Of a stretch of DNA of 64,000 nucleotides, positions 24,713 through 34,439 are shown piece by piece. Source of the DNA: Selenomonadales bacterium (GTDB taxonomy: Bacteria; Bacillota; Negativicutes; Sporomusales; UBA7701); the NCBI GenBank assembly GCA_018434945.1, contig JAHDOI010000007.1, positions 1-64,000 on the forward strand, written 5' to 3'. A program made the translations under genes and the position numbers. A model generated the notes under the pieces. That model was not told the origin of the DNA. It did no database searches and was given only the letters and a program-made list of their open reading frames with translations. The stretch's first letter is position 1, and every line of letters starts with the position of its first letter.

Positions 24713-25849
24713 ATGAGCATCGGTCTTTATATCCACATTCCGTTTTGCCAACAGAAGTGTCTGTACTGCGACTTCCCCTCCGTGGCGGGAGGCGCCGAAC
24801 TGTACGCGGATTATACAGCCGCCTTGTGCCGGGAGATCGCCGGCAGGGGCGGCCTTTTGTCGGCCGCGGCGGTCGATACGGTGTATATCGGCGGCGGTAC
24901 GCCGACGGTGCTGCCGGCCGGGTGCCTGGAGGAGATCGGCCGCTGCCTGCGGGCGAACGCGGCGGTGGCGGCGGAGGCCGAGTTCACCGTCGAGGCCAAC
25001 CCCGGCACGCTGGACGGGGATAAACTGGCCGTGCTGCGGGTGATCGGCGTCAATCGCGTCAGTCTCGGGGTGCAGGCGTTCGACGACGGGGTGTTGGCGG
25101 CCGCCGGCCGCATCCACACCGCCGCCCAGGCGGCGGAAGCGGTGGCGGCGGTGAGCGCCGCCGGCTTCAGGCGCATAAGCATCGACCTGATGTACGGACT
25201 GCCGGGGCAGACGGCGGCAAGTTTCCGTGCCGGGCTTGAAATGGCGGCGGCGATGCCTGTGGAGCATATTTCGGTTTACGGACTGAAGGTGGAGGAGGGC
25301 ACGCCGTTCGCCCGTATGGCGGCCGCCGGAAGCCTGGCGCTGCCGGACGAGGCCGAGGAAGAGGCGATGTACGACCTGGCGGCCGATTTTCTGCCGGCGC
25401 GCGGGTTCGCCCGCTACGAGATATCGAATTATGCCAGGCCGGGGGCGGAGTGCCGCCACAATCTCAGGTACTGGCGCTATGAGCCTTATATCGGCGTGGG
25501 GGCGGCAGCCCACTCCTTCTGGCAGGGGGAGCGGCTGGCCAATACCGCAAACGTGAGCGAATATATCGCCAGGGCGATGGCCGGCGAGACGCCGCTGGCC
25601 AGCCGCGAGGCGCCCGGGGAGGCGGTGGCGATGGCCGAATATACCTTCCTTGCCCTGCGCACGGCGGCGGGCGTTGCCTACGCGGACTTTTCGGTCCGCT
25701 TCGGCCGCGAGTTCCCGCTGCTCTATGGCGCCGCCACGGAAAGGCTGGCCCGGCAGGGGCTGCTGGCTGTCGGGACGGACGGCGTGCGGCTCACCGCGAA
25801 AGGGCAAAAATACGGCAATATCGTGTTCGGCGCGTTCCTTCCCGATTAG
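24713..25849 (+). CDS. hemW: HemW-type radical SAM heme chaperone
   Basis: A 378-residue radical SAM protein with the cluster-binding motif C12-x3-C16-x2-C19 (FCQQKCLYC), a TIM-barrel core with YIGGGTPTVLP, and the HemN C-terminal domain. HemW proteins resemble oxygen-independent coproporphyrinogen oxidase but lack its activity in tested cases and instead insert heme into client proteins; annotation as HemN would be the alternative. It lies directly downstream of lepA and upstream of the heat-shock operon. Confidence 0.92.
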   Translation: MSIGLYIHIPFCQQKCLYCDFPSVAGGAELYADYTAALCREIAGRGGLLSAAAVDTVYIGGGTPTVLPAGCLEEIGRCLRANAAVAAEAEFTVEANPGTLDGDKLAVLRVIGVNRVSLGVQAFDDGVLAAAGRIHTAAQAAEAVAAVSAAGFRRISIDLMYGLPGQTAASFRAGLEMAAAMPVEHISVYGLKVEEGTPFARMAAAGSLALPDEAEEEAMYDLAADFLPARGFARYEISNYARPGAECRHNLRYWRYEPYIGVGAAAHSFWQGERLANTANVSEYIARAMAGETPLASREAPGEAVAMAEYTFLALRTAAGVAYADFSVRFGREFPLLYGAATERLARQGLLAVGTDGVRLTAKGQKYGNIVFGAFLPD

Positions 25850-25894
25850 GCTGCGAAAAGTTGCCCGATGGGGCGGGAAACAGCGCTAATAATC

Positions 25895-25924
25895 TTGACA
25901 TTGACGGGCGGGAAATGGTATTTT
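25895..25924 (+). promoter_or_regulatory. Sigma-A promoter of the hrcA operon
   Basis: TTGACA (25895-25900), 18-bp spacer, TATTTT (25919-25924), with the CIRCE operator starting 11 bp downstream so that HrcA would cover the start of transcription. Confidence 0.75.
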
Positions 25925-25935
25925 TTTAATAGGTG

Positions 25936-25962
25936 TTAGCACTCTATTGAGAAGAGTGCTAA
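25936..25962 (+). promoter_or_regulatory. CIRCE operator (HrcA binding site)
   Basis: TTAGCACTC (25936-25944), 9-bp spacer, GAGTGCTAA (25954-25962): a perfect match to the CIRCE consensus. It lies between the promoter and hrcA, implying autoregulated heat-shock control of the whole operon including the chaperonin. Confidence 0.97.
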
Positions 25963-26007
25963 CAAGAAGGCGAAGGGTTATTTATACGGCAAAGGGAGGG
26001 ATGGCCG

Positions 26008-27039
26008 ATGCTCGATGAACGCAAACGCAGGATTCTCCAGACGATCGTGGACGATTATGTGAGCACCGCCGAACCGGTCGGGTCGCGGACGCTTGCCCGC
26101 AAGTACTCGCTCGGCCTCAGCCCGGCGACCATCCGTAACGAGATGTCCGACCTCGAGGTGCTGGGTTTTCTGGAGCAGCCCCATACTTCGGCCGGCCGCA
26201 TCCCGTCGCCGCAGGGTTATCGTTTCTATGTCGACTGCCTGCTGGCGCCGCCGAAGATATCGGAGCACGATGTCGGCGTGATCACGAACTGGTACGAGAC
26301 GAGGGTCCGCAGCATCGAGGAGGTCTTCCAGGAGACGGCGAAGATCATCTCCCGCATGACCCGCAGCGTTTCGCTGGTAACCGCGCCGCAGCTTTCAAAG
26401 TCGCTGTTCAAGTATCTGCAGTTCCTGCCGCTCGACGAGCGGCGGGCGATCGTCGTGGTGGTCACCGACGCGGGGTTCGTCGAGAACAAAGTCATCGATA
26501 TTCCCGAAGGCACCTCTTTCCAGGATCTCCAGCAGATCGCGGCCAACATCAACGAACGGCTGGCCGGCCTGAGCTTCGATGAGATCAAGCATTCGCTGCT
26601 CAGGGAGATCAGGAACGATATCCTCACAAACCCGGCGCTGTTCGAGACGGCGCTGGCGATACTGCGCCAGGCGCTGGCGGTGGAGCGGGCCGAGAAGGTT
26701 TACCTCGGCGGCACGACCCAGCTTTTGGACCAGCCGGAGTTCCGCGATGTGGAGAAGATCCGCGACCTGCTCGCGATGCTGGAGGAGGAGAAACTGCTGT
26801 CCGATATCCTCCATATGCAGGACGGCGAAGGCGTCGTCGTGACTATCGGCCAGGAGAACAAGTACAGCGGCATCAAGAACTGCAGCGTGGTGCAGGCGAC
26901 TTACCGCGTCGAGGGCCAGGTGATCGGCACGCTGGCTGTGCTCGGCCCCACCCGCATGGAGTACGGCAAGACGATGGCCGTGCTGGAGTTCATGCATCGC
27001 CACCTCGGCGAGACGCTGAAGAAGTTCAAGGTTTACTGA
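26008..27039 (+). CDS. hrcA: Heat-shock repressor HrcA
   Basis: A 343-residue repressor: N-terminal winged HTH (about 1-75; STAEPVGSRTLARKY, LSPATIRNEMSDLE, SAGRIPSPQGYRFYVD) and a GAF-like C-terminal dimerisation domain. HrcA binds CIRCE and is released when chaperonin becomes limiting on heat shock. In most species its folding partner is GroEL. Here the next gene is a group III chaperonin, so that protein could be the sensor partner (inference). AGGGAGG fixes ATG 26008. Confidence 0.97.
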   Translation: MLDERKRRILQTIVDDYVSTAEPVGSRTLARKYSLGLSPATIRNEMSDLEVLGFLEQPHTSAGRIPSPQGYRFYVDCLLAPPKISEHDVGVITNWYETRVRSIEEVFQETAKIISRMTRSVSLVTAPQLSKSLFKYLQFLPLDERRAIVVVVTDAGFVENKVIDIPEGTSFQDLQQIAANINERLAGLSFDEIKHSLLREIRNDILTNPALFETALAILRQALAVERAEKVYLGGTTQLLDQPEFRDVEKIRDLLAMLEEEKLLSDILHMQDGEGVVVTIGQENKYSGIKNCSVVQATYRVEGQVIGTLAVLGPTRMEYGKTMAVLEFMHRHLGETLKKFKVY

Positions 27040-27046
27040 CCGCGGG

Positions 27047-27080
27047 CAACCGGGCAGGCTCAGACGAGCCTGCCCGGTTG
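27047..27080 (+). other. Perfect 15-bp hairpin without T-run between hrcA and the chaperonin
   Basis: CAACCGGGCAGGCTC (27047-27061) and GAGCCTGCCCGGTTG (27066-27080) form a perfect stem with an AGAC loop. No T-run follows, so it is not a normal terminator. It may be an mRNA processing or stabilising structure that sets different levels of hrcA and chaperonin. Confidence 0.75.
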
Positions 27081-27141
27081 CGGCGGCTGTCATACATAAT
27101 GAAGCAACAGTTAAGAATAAGTATATAGCAGGAGGAATCGT

Positions 27142-28725
27142 ATGAACCTGAAACAAGCGGGCAGCGGCGCCGAGGTGGACGAACGCCTGGCGGCCCTGCT
27201 CACCAACGCCGGCGCCGTCAGGGCCATCACGGCCTCGGTGGAAGGCACGATCGGTCCTAAAGGCCTCGATACGATGCTGGTGGACCGCTTCGGCGAGGTT
27301 ATCATCACCAATGACGGCGTGACTATTCTCGATAAGATGGATGTCAACCATCCCGCCGCCAAGATGCTGATAAATATAGCCAAGGCTCAGCAGGCCGAGG
27401 TGGGCGACGGCACGACGACCGCCACCATCATGGCCGGAGGGCTGGTGGCCGAGGGTGTCAACCAGGTCATCCGCGGCGTACCGGTGGCGCGGGTTATCGA
27501 GGGCGTCAGGCACGGCATCGCCGTGGCCCTGGATGCCGTAAAGGAACGCGCCCGCCAGGTGAGTTCGGTCGATGACCCGGTGCTTACGAATATCGCCGTC
27601 ATCGCCGGCCGCGAACACCGCGATATCGCCGAGCTCGTGGTCGCCGCCGCCCGGCTTATCGGTCTGGAGAAGCTCCAGGAAGCCAACTTCAAGCTGTCGG
27701 ATATCGTGACCGCCGAGGAAGGCGCTGAGAACGAGGTTTTCATGGGCGTCATCGTCGATAAGGAGCGGATGAGCAAGGATATGCCGCAGACGGTCGAGGG
27801 CGCCAGGATGTTGCTGGTGGACGATGCGCTGGAGCCGGAGGAGATCGAGGACGGCGCGCTCGGCACCGAGGCGGGTTTCAAGCGCTACATAGAGCTCCAG
27901 GAGGAGTTCAAGGGCAATGTCCGCAAGTTGGCGGCCATGGGCGTCAAGGCGGTGCTGGTCGACCGCGGCGTCCACGATGCGGCGGAGGAGATCCTCTCCG
28001 ATGCCGGCATCATGGTGGTGCAGCGGGTGTCGAACAAGGATATGCGGCGGGTGGCCGAACATTGCGGCGCGCGCGCCATCAAGCGCACCGGGCTTAAGAA
28101 GGATCCGGCCGAGATCGAGAAATACCTCGGTTTCGCGGATAAGGTCTATGAGGACGAAAAACTGGAGCAGATCCGTATCCTCGGCGGCAAAGGCAAGCCG
28201 ATGGCCACCATCCTGGTGGGCGCGGCCACGGAAGAGGTGGTCGGCGAGCGGGAGCGCATCGCCAAGGACGCCGCTTCGAGCCTGCAGGCCGCGGTCAAGG
28301 GCGGCTGCGTGCCGGGAGGCGGCGCGGTGGAGGTCGCCATAGCCCGCCAGGTCGAGAAGGCGCGGGAGAATATCAAGGGGATGGCCGCCTACGGCGTGGA
28401 TTGCGTGGCAAGCGCGCTCAGGCGTCCCCTTTCCCAGATCGTGGAGAACGCCGGCTTCAATCCCCTGGAGAAGGTGGAGGAGGTCATGGCGGCTCAGGCG
28501 GCGCAGGGCTCGGATTCGCTCGCGGTGGACTGCGACAGCGGTGAGATCGCCGATATGCTGGCGCGCGGCGTGGTCGACCCGGTGCCTGTCAAGCTGCACG
28601 CCATCAAAGCTGCCGGCGAGGTGGCGGTGGCGATTCTCCGCATCGATACGATCATCAAGAAGAAGGAAGAAGGCCCCAACGCCGCCAAGCAGGCGGCGGG
28701 CGACGCGGGACTGCCGGATTTTTAG
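27142..28725 (+). CDS. Group III (archaeal-type) chaperonin in the dnaK operon
   Basis: A 527-residue chaperonin that follows the thermosome/CCT pattern rather than GroEL: early [34 protein letters not shown], ATPase motif [13 protein letters not shown] near residue 87, and C-terminal [17 protein letters not shown]. The apical domain is the lid-forming type, so no GroES partner is expected. Such 'group III' chaperonins are known in a few Firmicutes (first studied in Carboxydothermus), typically inside the hsp70 operon as here. It should fold proteins as a double ring in the cytoplasm. GGAGGAATCGT precedes the ATG. The tail lacks the GGM repeat of GroEL. A GroEL may exist elsewhere in the genome. 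Confidence 0.93.
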   Translation: MNLKQAGSGAEVDERLAALLTNAGAVRAITASVEGTIGPKGLDTMLVDRFGEVIITNDGVTILDKMDVNHPAAKMLINIAKAQQAEVGDGTTTATIMAGGLVAEGVNQVIRGVPVARVIEGVRHGIAVALDAVKERARQVSSVDDPVLTNIAVIAGREHRDIAELVVAAARLIGLEKLQEANFKLSDIVTAEEGAENEVFMGVIVDKERMSKDMPQTVEGARMLLVDDALEPEEIEDGALGTEAGFKRYIELQEEFKGNVRKLAAMGVKAVLVDRGVHDAAEEILSDAGIMVVQRVSNKDMRRVAEHCGARAIKRTGLKKDPAEIEKYLGFADKVYEDEKLEQIRILGGKGKPMATILVGAATEEVVGERERIAKDAASSLQAAVKGGCVPGGGAVEVAIARQVEKARENIKGMAAYGVDCVASALRRPLSQIVENAGFNPLEKVEEVMAAQAAQGSDSLAVDCDSGEIADMLARGVVDPVPVKLHAIKAAGEVAVAILRIDTIIKKKEEGPNAAKQAAGDAGLPDF

Positions 28726-28782
28726 CCGGCGCCTGCGCCCCGGTGTGGGCCGATTGAATACGTGCGAGGTGATATTGTTTAT

Positions 28783-29349
28783 ATGGAGGAACGGTATAAG
28801 GCCGACAAACAGCAAGGCGCGGCTGCGCCGGGATCTGATGCGCCGCAGGGCGAACCGGGCGGGCAGGTGTGCTTCGATGGCGCCGAGATGAAGGAAATGA
28901 TGGAGTCGCTCGACGGCAAGAACCGCGAACTGGACGAACTGAACAACCGGCTTCTGAGGCTGCAGGCTGACTTCGACAACTTCCGCCGCCGCAGCCGGCA
29001 GGAGAAGGAGGAGCTTTCCCAGGTCGTGGCTTACGGCATATTCAAGGAATTGCTGCCTGTCCTCGACAATTTTGAGCGGGCCCTCGCCGCCCCCGGACAG
29101 GACGCCGCCCAGATCCGCACCGGGGTGGAGCTTGTTTACCGCCAGCTCGGCGGGAGCCTGGAGCGGTTCGGCGTGAAGCCGATCGCCGCGGTTGGCAACC
29201 CGTTCGATCCGGCCTTCCACGAGGCCGTGATGCGGGTGGAGGACGTCTGCCAGGCCGACGGCCTGATCGTCGAGGAGCTGCAGAAGGGTTACGAGATGGG
29301 CGGAAAGGTATTGCGTCCCAGTATGGTAAAAGTCGTCAGCAATAGCTAA
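28783..29349 (+). CDS. grpE: Nucleotide exchange factor GrpE
   Basis: A 188-residue protein: an acidic N-terminal part, a long coiled coil (about 40-90) with LQADFDNFRRRSRQEKEE, and the C-terminal beta domain with GVKPIAAVGNPFDPAFHEAV and GYEMGGKVLRPSMVKV. GrpE releases ADP from DnaK. ATG 28783 is chosen (GAGGTGAT upstream); a GTG seven codons earlier is the longer alternative. It lies 57 bp after the chaperonin and 35 bp before dnaK. Confidence 0.96.
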   Translation: MEERYKADKQQGAAAPGSDAPQGEPGGQVCFDGAEMKEMMESLDGKNRELDELNNRLLRLQADFDNFRRRSRQEKEELSQVVAYGIFKELLPVLDNFERALAAPGQDAAQIRTGVELVYRQLGGSLERFGVKPIAAVGNPFDPAFHEAVMRVEDVCQADGLIVEELQKGYEMGGKVLRPSMVKVVSNS

Positions 29350-29384
29350 GCTTATTATAGATTCATTCTAAGGAGGAAGAAAGC

Positions 29385-31229
29385 ATGGCAAAAGTCATCG
29401 GTATAGACCTCGGTACGACCAATTCGGTGGTCGCCTTCATGGAGGGCGGCGAGCCGGTGGTTATCGCCAACGCGGAAGGCAGCCGCCTAACGGCGTCGGT
29501 GGTCGGTTTCTCCAAGACGGGCGAGCGGCTGGTGGGCCAGCTGGCCAAACGGCAGGCCGTTTCCAACCCCGACCGCACCATAAGCTCGATCAAGCGCCAT
29601 ATGGGCACGAATTACACGGTGCGGATCGATGATAAGGACTACACTCCCCAGGAAATATCGGCGATGATCCTCCAGAAGATGAAGACCGACGCCGAAGCCT
29701 ACCTGGGTGAAAAGATAACGAAAGCGGTCATCACCGTGCCCGCTTATTTCACCGACAGTCAGCGCCAGGCTACCAAGGACGCCGGCGCCATCGCCGGCCT
29801 GGAAGTGCTGCGCATCATCAACGAGCCGACGGCGGCCGCTCTGGCCTACGGCCTCGACAAAGGCGAGGATCATACCATCCTGGTGTTCGACCTCGGGGGC
29901 GGCACATTCGACGTATCCATCCTCGAACTGGGCGACGGCGTTTTCGAGGTTAAGTCCACAAGTGGCAACGGCCGCCTGGGCGGCGACGACTTCGACGACC
30001 GGGTGATGAACTGGCTGGTGGCCGAGTTCAAGAAGGAGAGCGGCATCGACCTGACCAAGGACCGCATGGCGATGCAGCGCCTCAAGGAGGCGGCCGAGAA
30101 GGCGAAGATCGAGCTGTCGGGCGTGCTGACGACCAACGTTAACCTGCCGTTCATCACCGCCGACCAGTCGGGGCCGAAGCATCTCGACGTCAACCTGACC
30201 CGCGCCAAATTCGAGGAGCTGACCGCCGATCTTGTCGAAGCGACGATGGGCCCCACCCGTCAGGCGCTGTCCGACGCCGGCCTCGCTCCCAAGGACATCG
30301 ACAAGGTCATCCTCGTGGGCGGTTCGACCCGTATTCCGGCCGTGCAGGAGGCGATCAAAAAGTTCCTCGGCAAGGAGCCGCATCGCGGCATCAACCCCGA
30401 CGAGTGCGTGGCCGTGGGCGCCGCTATCCAGGCCGGCGTGCTGGTGGGCGAGGTCAAGGATGTGCTGCTGCTCGACGTCACGCCGCTGTCGCTGGGCATC
30501 GAGACGCTGGGCGGCGTGTTCACGAAGATCATCGACCGCAATACCACCATCCCGACGTCGAAGAGCCAGGTGTTTTCGACCGCGTCCGACAACCAGCCGT
30601 CGGTGGATATCCACGTGCTGCAGGGCGAGCGCGAGATGGCTTCTTATAACAAGACGCTGGGACGCTTCGAGCTGTCCGGCATCCCGCCGGCGCCGCGGGG
30701 CGTGCCGCGCATCGAGGTCACGTTCGACATCGACGCCAACGGCATCGTTCACGTATCCGCCAAGGATCTCGGCACCGGCAAGGAGCAGAAGATCACTATC
30801 ACCGCTTCCGGCGGCCTGGCCAAGGACGAGGTGGAGCGGATGGTGAAGGAGGCCGAGTCCCACGCCGCCGAGGACAAGAAGCGCCGCGAGGAGATCGAGA
30901 CGCGCAACAGCGCCGATTCGCTCGTTTACCAGGCGGAGAAGACGATCAAGGAGCTGGGCGATAAGGCCGACAAGGCGCTGGTGGAGAAGGTCCAGCAGGC
31001 GGCCGACAAGCTGAAGGAAACCCTCAAGGGCACCGATATCGAGAAGATAAAGGCCGATACCGAGGAACTGACCAAGCCGCTGTACGAACTGACTTCCTCG
31101 GTCTATAACCAGGCCGGCCCGCAGGGCGCGGCCGGGCCGGAAGCGGCTCCGGGCGGCGAGGAAGCCCCGAAGGACGAGAAGGTCGTCGACGCGGATTATA
31201 AAGTGATGGACGACGATAAGAAGAAGTAA
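29385..31229 (+). CDS. dnaK: Molecular chaperone DnaK (Hsp70)
   Basis: A 614-residue Hsp70 of normal length: [12 protein letters not shown] at the start, [14 protein letters not shown] and [11 protein letters not shown] in the ATPase domain (about 1-355), the hydrophobic linker [15 protein letters not shown], the substrate-binding domain and a C-terminal lid ending in an acidic tail. It folds and protects proteins with DnaJ and GrpE. AAGGAGG gives a strong ribosome site. A hairpin element separates it from dnaJ, which could reduce dnaJ expression relative to dnaK. Confidence 0.98.
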   Translation: MAKVIGIDLGTTNSVVAFMEGGEPVVIANAEGSRLTASVVGFSKTGERLVGQLAKRQAVSNPDRTISSIKRHMGTNYTVRIDDKDYTPQEISAMILQKMKTDAEAYLGEKITKAVITVPAYFTDSQRQATKDAGAIAGLEVLRIINEPTAAALAYGLDKGEDHTILVFDLGGGTFDVSILELGDGVFEVKSTSGNGRLGGDDFDDRVMNWLVAEFKKESGIDLTKDRMAMQRLKEAAEKAKIELSGVLTTNVNLPFITADQSGPKHLDVNLTRAKFEELTADLVEATMGPTRQALSDAGLAPKDIDKVILVGGSTRIPAVQEAIKKFLGKEPHRGINPDECVAVGAAIQAGVLVGEVKDVLLLDVTPLSLGIETLGGVFTKIIDRNTTIPTSKSQVFSTASDNQPSVDIHVLQGEREMASYNKTLGRFELSGIPPAPRGVPRIEVTFDIDANGIVHVSAKDLGTGKEQKITITASGGLAKDEVERMVKEAESHAAEDKKRREEIETRNSADSLVYQAEKTIKELGDKADKALVEKVQQAADKLKETLKGTDIEKIKADTEELTKPLYELTSSVYNQAGPQGAAGPEAAPGGEEAPKDEKVVDADYKVMDDDKKK

Positions 31230-31249
31230 AAATCCTCAGCATTTACATG

Positions 31250-31373
31250 GGGACTGCCTAGAAAGTCCATCTGCGGCGTTGTTCCTCAGAGCGTTTGCTA
31301 GCGTACGCACCAAGTACGCGTCGCGGCGCGCTCTTCCGGTACGCCTTGCATCTGGAGCTTTCTAGACAGTCCC
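31250..31373 (+). repeat. Intergenic hairpin element, copy D (124 bp)
   Basis: Forward orientation (CCATCTGCGGCGTTG ... CGCCTTGCATCTGG). The outer stem is GGGACTG/CAGTCCC with CTAGAAAG/CTTTCTAG, different in sequence from the common GGCCGTT type but still complementary. The middle stem is AGAGCG/CGCTCT. It lies between dnaK and dnaJ inside the heat-shock operon. Confidence 0.9.
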
Positions 31374-31433
31374 GGCATTCCTTCTAGTTTTGAGATTTTT
31401 CGGCTGTATTGCCGGCTTATGGGATGGTGTGGA

Positions 31434-32573
31434 GTGAGCAAAAAAGACTATTACGAGGCGCTCGGGGTGTCCAAGTCGGCCTCGGACGATGAGATAAAAA
31501 AGGCGTTCCGCAAGCTGGCCCGCCAGTACCATCCTGACGTCAACCGCGACGACCCCAAGGCGGCGGAGGCGAAGTTCAAGGAGATCAACGAGGCTTACGA
31601 GGTACTGTCCGACCCCGAGAAGCGCCGCCAGTACGACCAGTTCGGTCACGCCGCTTTCGACGCGGCGTCGGGCGGCGGTCCTGGCGGCTTCGGCGGCTTT
31701 GGCGGCGGGGCGGGCGGCTTTGGGGATATCTTCGATATGTTTTTCGGTCAGTCAGGCTTCGGCGGCGGGCGTCCCGCCGGACCCGAGCGTGGTTCGGACC
31801 TGCGCTACGACATGGAGGTAACCTTCGAGCAGGCCGCCTTCGGGCTGGAAACCGAGATCCAGGTGCCGAGGACGGAGGAGTGCCCGACGTGCCGCGGCAC
31901 CGGCGCCGCCGCCGGCACCCACCCCGAGACGTGCCCCAACTGCCGCGGTACCGGCCAGACACAGGTGGTGCAGAACACCCCGTTCGGCCGCATGGTCAAC
32001 GTCAAGACGTGCGAACGCTGCCGGGGCGAGGGCAAGTTCGTCCGCACCCCCTGCAACGAGTGCAACGGACGCGGCAAGGTCAGGAACCGGCGCCGCATCA
32101 AGATCAAGATTCCGGCCGGGGTCGACACCGGTTCGCGGCTGCGCGTCGCCCACGAGGGCGAGGCCGGGGAGCGCGGCGGCCCGCCCGGCGACCTGTATGT
32201 TTATATTTTCGTGAAACAGCACAAGCTGTTTACGCGCGAGAACGACGACGTGATCTGCGAGGTGCCGATAAGCATCGTGCAGGCTTCCCTCGGCGACGAG
32301 ATCGAGGTGCCAACCCTCGACGGGCAGGTGAAAGTGCGCATCCCGGAGGGTACCCAGTCGGGCACGACTCTGCGGCTGAAGGACAAGGGCATCCCCCACC
32401 TCAGGGGCCACGGACGCGGCGATCAGCATATCCGTGTCAAGGTGGTCACCCCCAAAAAGCTCACCGACCGCCAGCGCGAGCTGCTGACGGAGTTCGCCCG
32501 TCTTGGCGGCGAAGACGTTAACCCGGAGGAGAAGGGTTTCTTCAAAAAGGTGAAGGACGCGTTCGGGGTGTAA
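31434..32573 (+). CDS. dnaJ: Co-chaperone DnaJ
   Basis: A 379-residue type I J-protein: J domain (about 1-68) with the HPD tripeptide in QYHPDVN near residue 33, a G/F-rich stretch (about 77-105), four CxxCxGxG zinc repeats (about 149-215), and the C-terminal substrate-binding domains. It delivers substrates to DnaK and stimulates its ATPase. GTG 31434 gives the usual [12 protein letters not shown] beginning; an ATG five codons upstream is the alternative, and neither has a strong ribosome site. Confidence 0.96.
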   Translation: MSKKDYYEALGVSKSASDDEIKKAFRKLARQYHPDVNRDDPKAAEAKFKEINEAYEVLSDPEKRRQYDQFGHAAFDAASGGGPGGFGGFGGGAGGFGDIFDMFFGQSGFGGGRPAGPERGSDLRYDMEVTFEQAAFGLETEIQVPRTEECPTCRGTGAAAGTHPETCPNCRGTGQTQVVQNTPFGRMVNVKTCERCRGEGKFVRTPCNECNGRGKVRNRRRIKIKIPAGVDTGSRLRVAHEGEAGERGGPPGDLYVYIFVKQHKLFTRENDDVICEVPISIVQASLGDEIEVPTLDGQVKVRIPEGTQSGTTLRLKDKGIPHLRGHGRGDQHIRVKVVTPKKLTDRQRELLTEFARLGGEDVNPEEKGFFKKVKDAFGV

Positions 32574-32598
32574 CTGTATCGAGAGGGGCGAGGCGTGC

Positions 32599-33537
32599 AT
32601 GAAGTGGGCCGAGATCAGTATCCAGACCACCCATGAGGCCACCGAAGCGGTGGCCGATATTTTTCACGGGCTGGGCGCCAGCGGCGTGGTAATCGAGGAC
32701 CCGGAGCTGGTCAATTCCTATAAGCGTTCGGGAACGTGGGATTACTGCGATATCCCGGAGGCGGAGGACGACAGCGTCGTGACCGTCAAGGCGTATCTGC
32801 CGGTGGATGACCAACTGGACGATAAGCTGCGGCTGTTCGAGCAGCGGGTCAACGAGCTGGCGAGGCACGATATCGACAAGGGCAGCGGCCTCATTCGCCT
32901 GCGCGAGGTGCGCGAGGAGGACTGGGCCAACGCATGGAAGAAGTATTACCACTCCATCAGGGTGGGCGAGCGCCTGGTTGTCAAGCCGTCCTGGCAGGAG
33001 TACCCCGCGGCGGCGGGCGATGTCGTTGTCGAGCTCGACCCCGGCATGGCGTTCGGCACCGGCACGCATCACACGACGGCGATGTGCCTGGCGCTGCTGG
33101 AAGAGGCGATGAAGCCGGGCGACACCGTGTTCGATGTCGGCACAGGCTCGGGCATCCTGGCGGTGGCTGCCGCCAAGCTGGGGGCGGGCGAGGTGCGGGC
33201 GGTGGACAACGATCCGCAGGCGGTCAGGATCGCCGGCGAGAATGTGGCCGCGAACGGCACGGGCGATACGGTTACGGTGGCCGAGGGCGACTTGCTGACC
33301 GGCCTTTCAGGGCAGGCCGACCTCATCATCGCCAATATCATCGCCGACGTCATCATCCGCATGGCGCCGTCCGTGCCGCAGAGACTCAGGGACGGTGGGC
33401 TTTTCCTGGCCGGCGGCGTGATCGCCGACCGGCTGGGCGATGTGACCGACGCCATCCTCACCGCCGGCCTCGGGGTCGAGAAGGTGCTGGAGGAGGGCGG
33501 GTGGGCGACCATCCTGGCCCGCAAGGGGGGCGAGTGA
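32599..33537 (+). CDS. prmA: Ribosomal protein L11 methyltransferase
   Basis: A 312-residue SAM-dependent methyltransferase of the PrmA family: an N-terminal substrate-recognition domain with WANAWKKYYHSIRVG, then the Rossmann domain with LDPGMAFGTGTHHTTAMCL, VFDVGTGSGILAVAAAKLG and DLIIANIIADVI. It trimethylates lysines of ribosomal protein L11. Position downstream of dnaJ and 1 bp before rsmE is the normal Firmicute order. Confidence 0.96.
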   Translation: MKWAEISIQTTHEATEAVADIFHGLGASGVVIEDPELVNSYKRSGTWDYCDIPEAEDDSVVTVKAYLPVDDQLDDKLRLFEQRVNELARHDIDKGSGLIRLREVREEDWANAWKKYYHSIRVGERLVVKPSWQEYPAAAGDVVVELDPGMAFGTGTHHTTAMCLALLEEAMKPGDTVFDVGTGSGILAVAAAKLGAGEVRAVDNDPQAVRIAGENVAANGTGDTVTVAEGDLLTGLSGQADLIIANIIADVIIRMAPSVPQRLRDGGLFLAGGVIADRLGDVTDAILTAGLGVEKVLEEGGWATILARKGGE

Positions 33538-33538
33538 G

Positions 33539-34276
33539 GTGCGCCGCTTTTTCATACCCGGCAAGCTGTCCGACAGGCTGACGATCACCGGGTCGGACGC
33601 CCGCCATATCGGCAGGGTGCTGCGCCTGGGACCGGGGGCGGAGATAGTCGTGGCGGACGGGACCGGCAGCGCCGCCCGCGCGGAGATTACCGCCGTGGAG
33701 GCGGGCGTCGTCCATGCGGCGGTGCGCGAGGTGCTGGCCGGGGGCCACGAGCCGCCGGTGGCCGTTACGCTGGCGCAGGGGCTGCCGAAAGGGGATAAGT
33801 TCGAGTACATCGTCCAGAAGGCGGTGGAGCTCGGCGCGGCGGCAATCTGGCCGCTGGCGTGCGAGAACTGCACGGTGCGCTACGACGCGGCCAAGCAGGG
33901 CAGCCGCCGGGAGAGGTGGCAGAAGATTGCCGCCGAGGCCGCCAAGCAATGCGGCCGTGACGCCGTGCCCGCCGTGGCCCCGGTGCGGGCGCCGGCGGCG
34001 GCGTTGGCCGAGGCCGGGGCTGAAACGGAGCTAATCATGCTGTACGAGGGGCGGGGCGGAGAGCCGCTGCGGGAGATACTGGCCGGCAGCGGGGCTTCGT
34101 CGTACCTGTTATTTATCGGCCCGGAAGGCGGCTTCAGCCCGGCGGAGGTCGAGCTGTGCCGCGCGCGCGGCGCGCGCGTCGCCACCCTCGGCCCGCGCAT
34201 TCTGCGCACCGAGACGGCGGCGCTGGCGGCGCTGGCGATTGTGATGTATGAAAAGGGCGATCTGGGCAGCCTTTGA
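33539..34276 (+). CDS. rsmE: 16S rRNA (uracil-1498-N3)-methyltransferase
   Basis: A 245-residue SPOUT-class methyltransferase: N-terminal PUA-like domain beginning MRRFFIPGKLSDRLTI with DARHIGRVLRLGPG, then the knotted C-terminal domain with LPKGDKFEYIVQKAVELG and FIGPEGGFSPAEVEL. It methylates U1498 of 16S rRNA in the assembled 30S subunit. GTG start, with the ribosome site inside the end of prmA; the two genes are translationally coupled. Confidence 0.95.
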   Translation: MRRFFIPGKLSDRLTITGSDARHIGRVLRLGPGAEIVVADGTGSAARAEITAVEAGVVHAAVREVLAGGHEPPVAVTLAQGLPKGDKFEYIVQKAVELGAAAIWPLACENCTVRYDAAKQGSRRERWQKIAAEAAKQCGRDAVPAVAPVRAPAAALAEAGAETELIMLYEGRGGEPLREILAGSGASSYLLFIGPEGGFSPAEVELCRARGARVATLGPRILRTETAALAALAIVMYEKGDLGSL

Positions 34277-34282
34277 CATAGT

Positions 34283-34407
34283 CGGCCGTTGATAAGCGCC
34301 CATCTGCGGCGTTGCTCCTCGGATGGCCCACTCGACGTACGCAACCAAGTACGCCGTCGCGGGCCATCCTCCGGTGCGCCTTGCATCTGGGCACTTCTGA
34401 ACGGCCG
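34283..34407 (+). repeat. Intergenic hairpin element, copy E (125 bp)
   Basis: Forward orientation: CGGCCGTT ... AACGGCCG outer stem, TAAG/CTTC, CCATCTGCGGCGTTG ... CGCCTTGCATCTGG core. The middle stem GGATGGCCC/GGGCCATCC is perfect and different in sequence from the other copies. Lies between rsmE and mtaB. Confidence 0.92.
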
Positions 34408-34439
34408 GTTGCCAATTGGGTAAGTTGGGGGTCAAGCGA

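Noticed and set aside
26395-29220. 941-codon open frame antisense to hrcA, the chaperonin and grpE
   Set aside because: It is a by-product of GC-rich codon use: third-position G/C in the sense genes removes stops on the opposite strand. No ribosome site, promoter or domain, and it spans three conserved genes.
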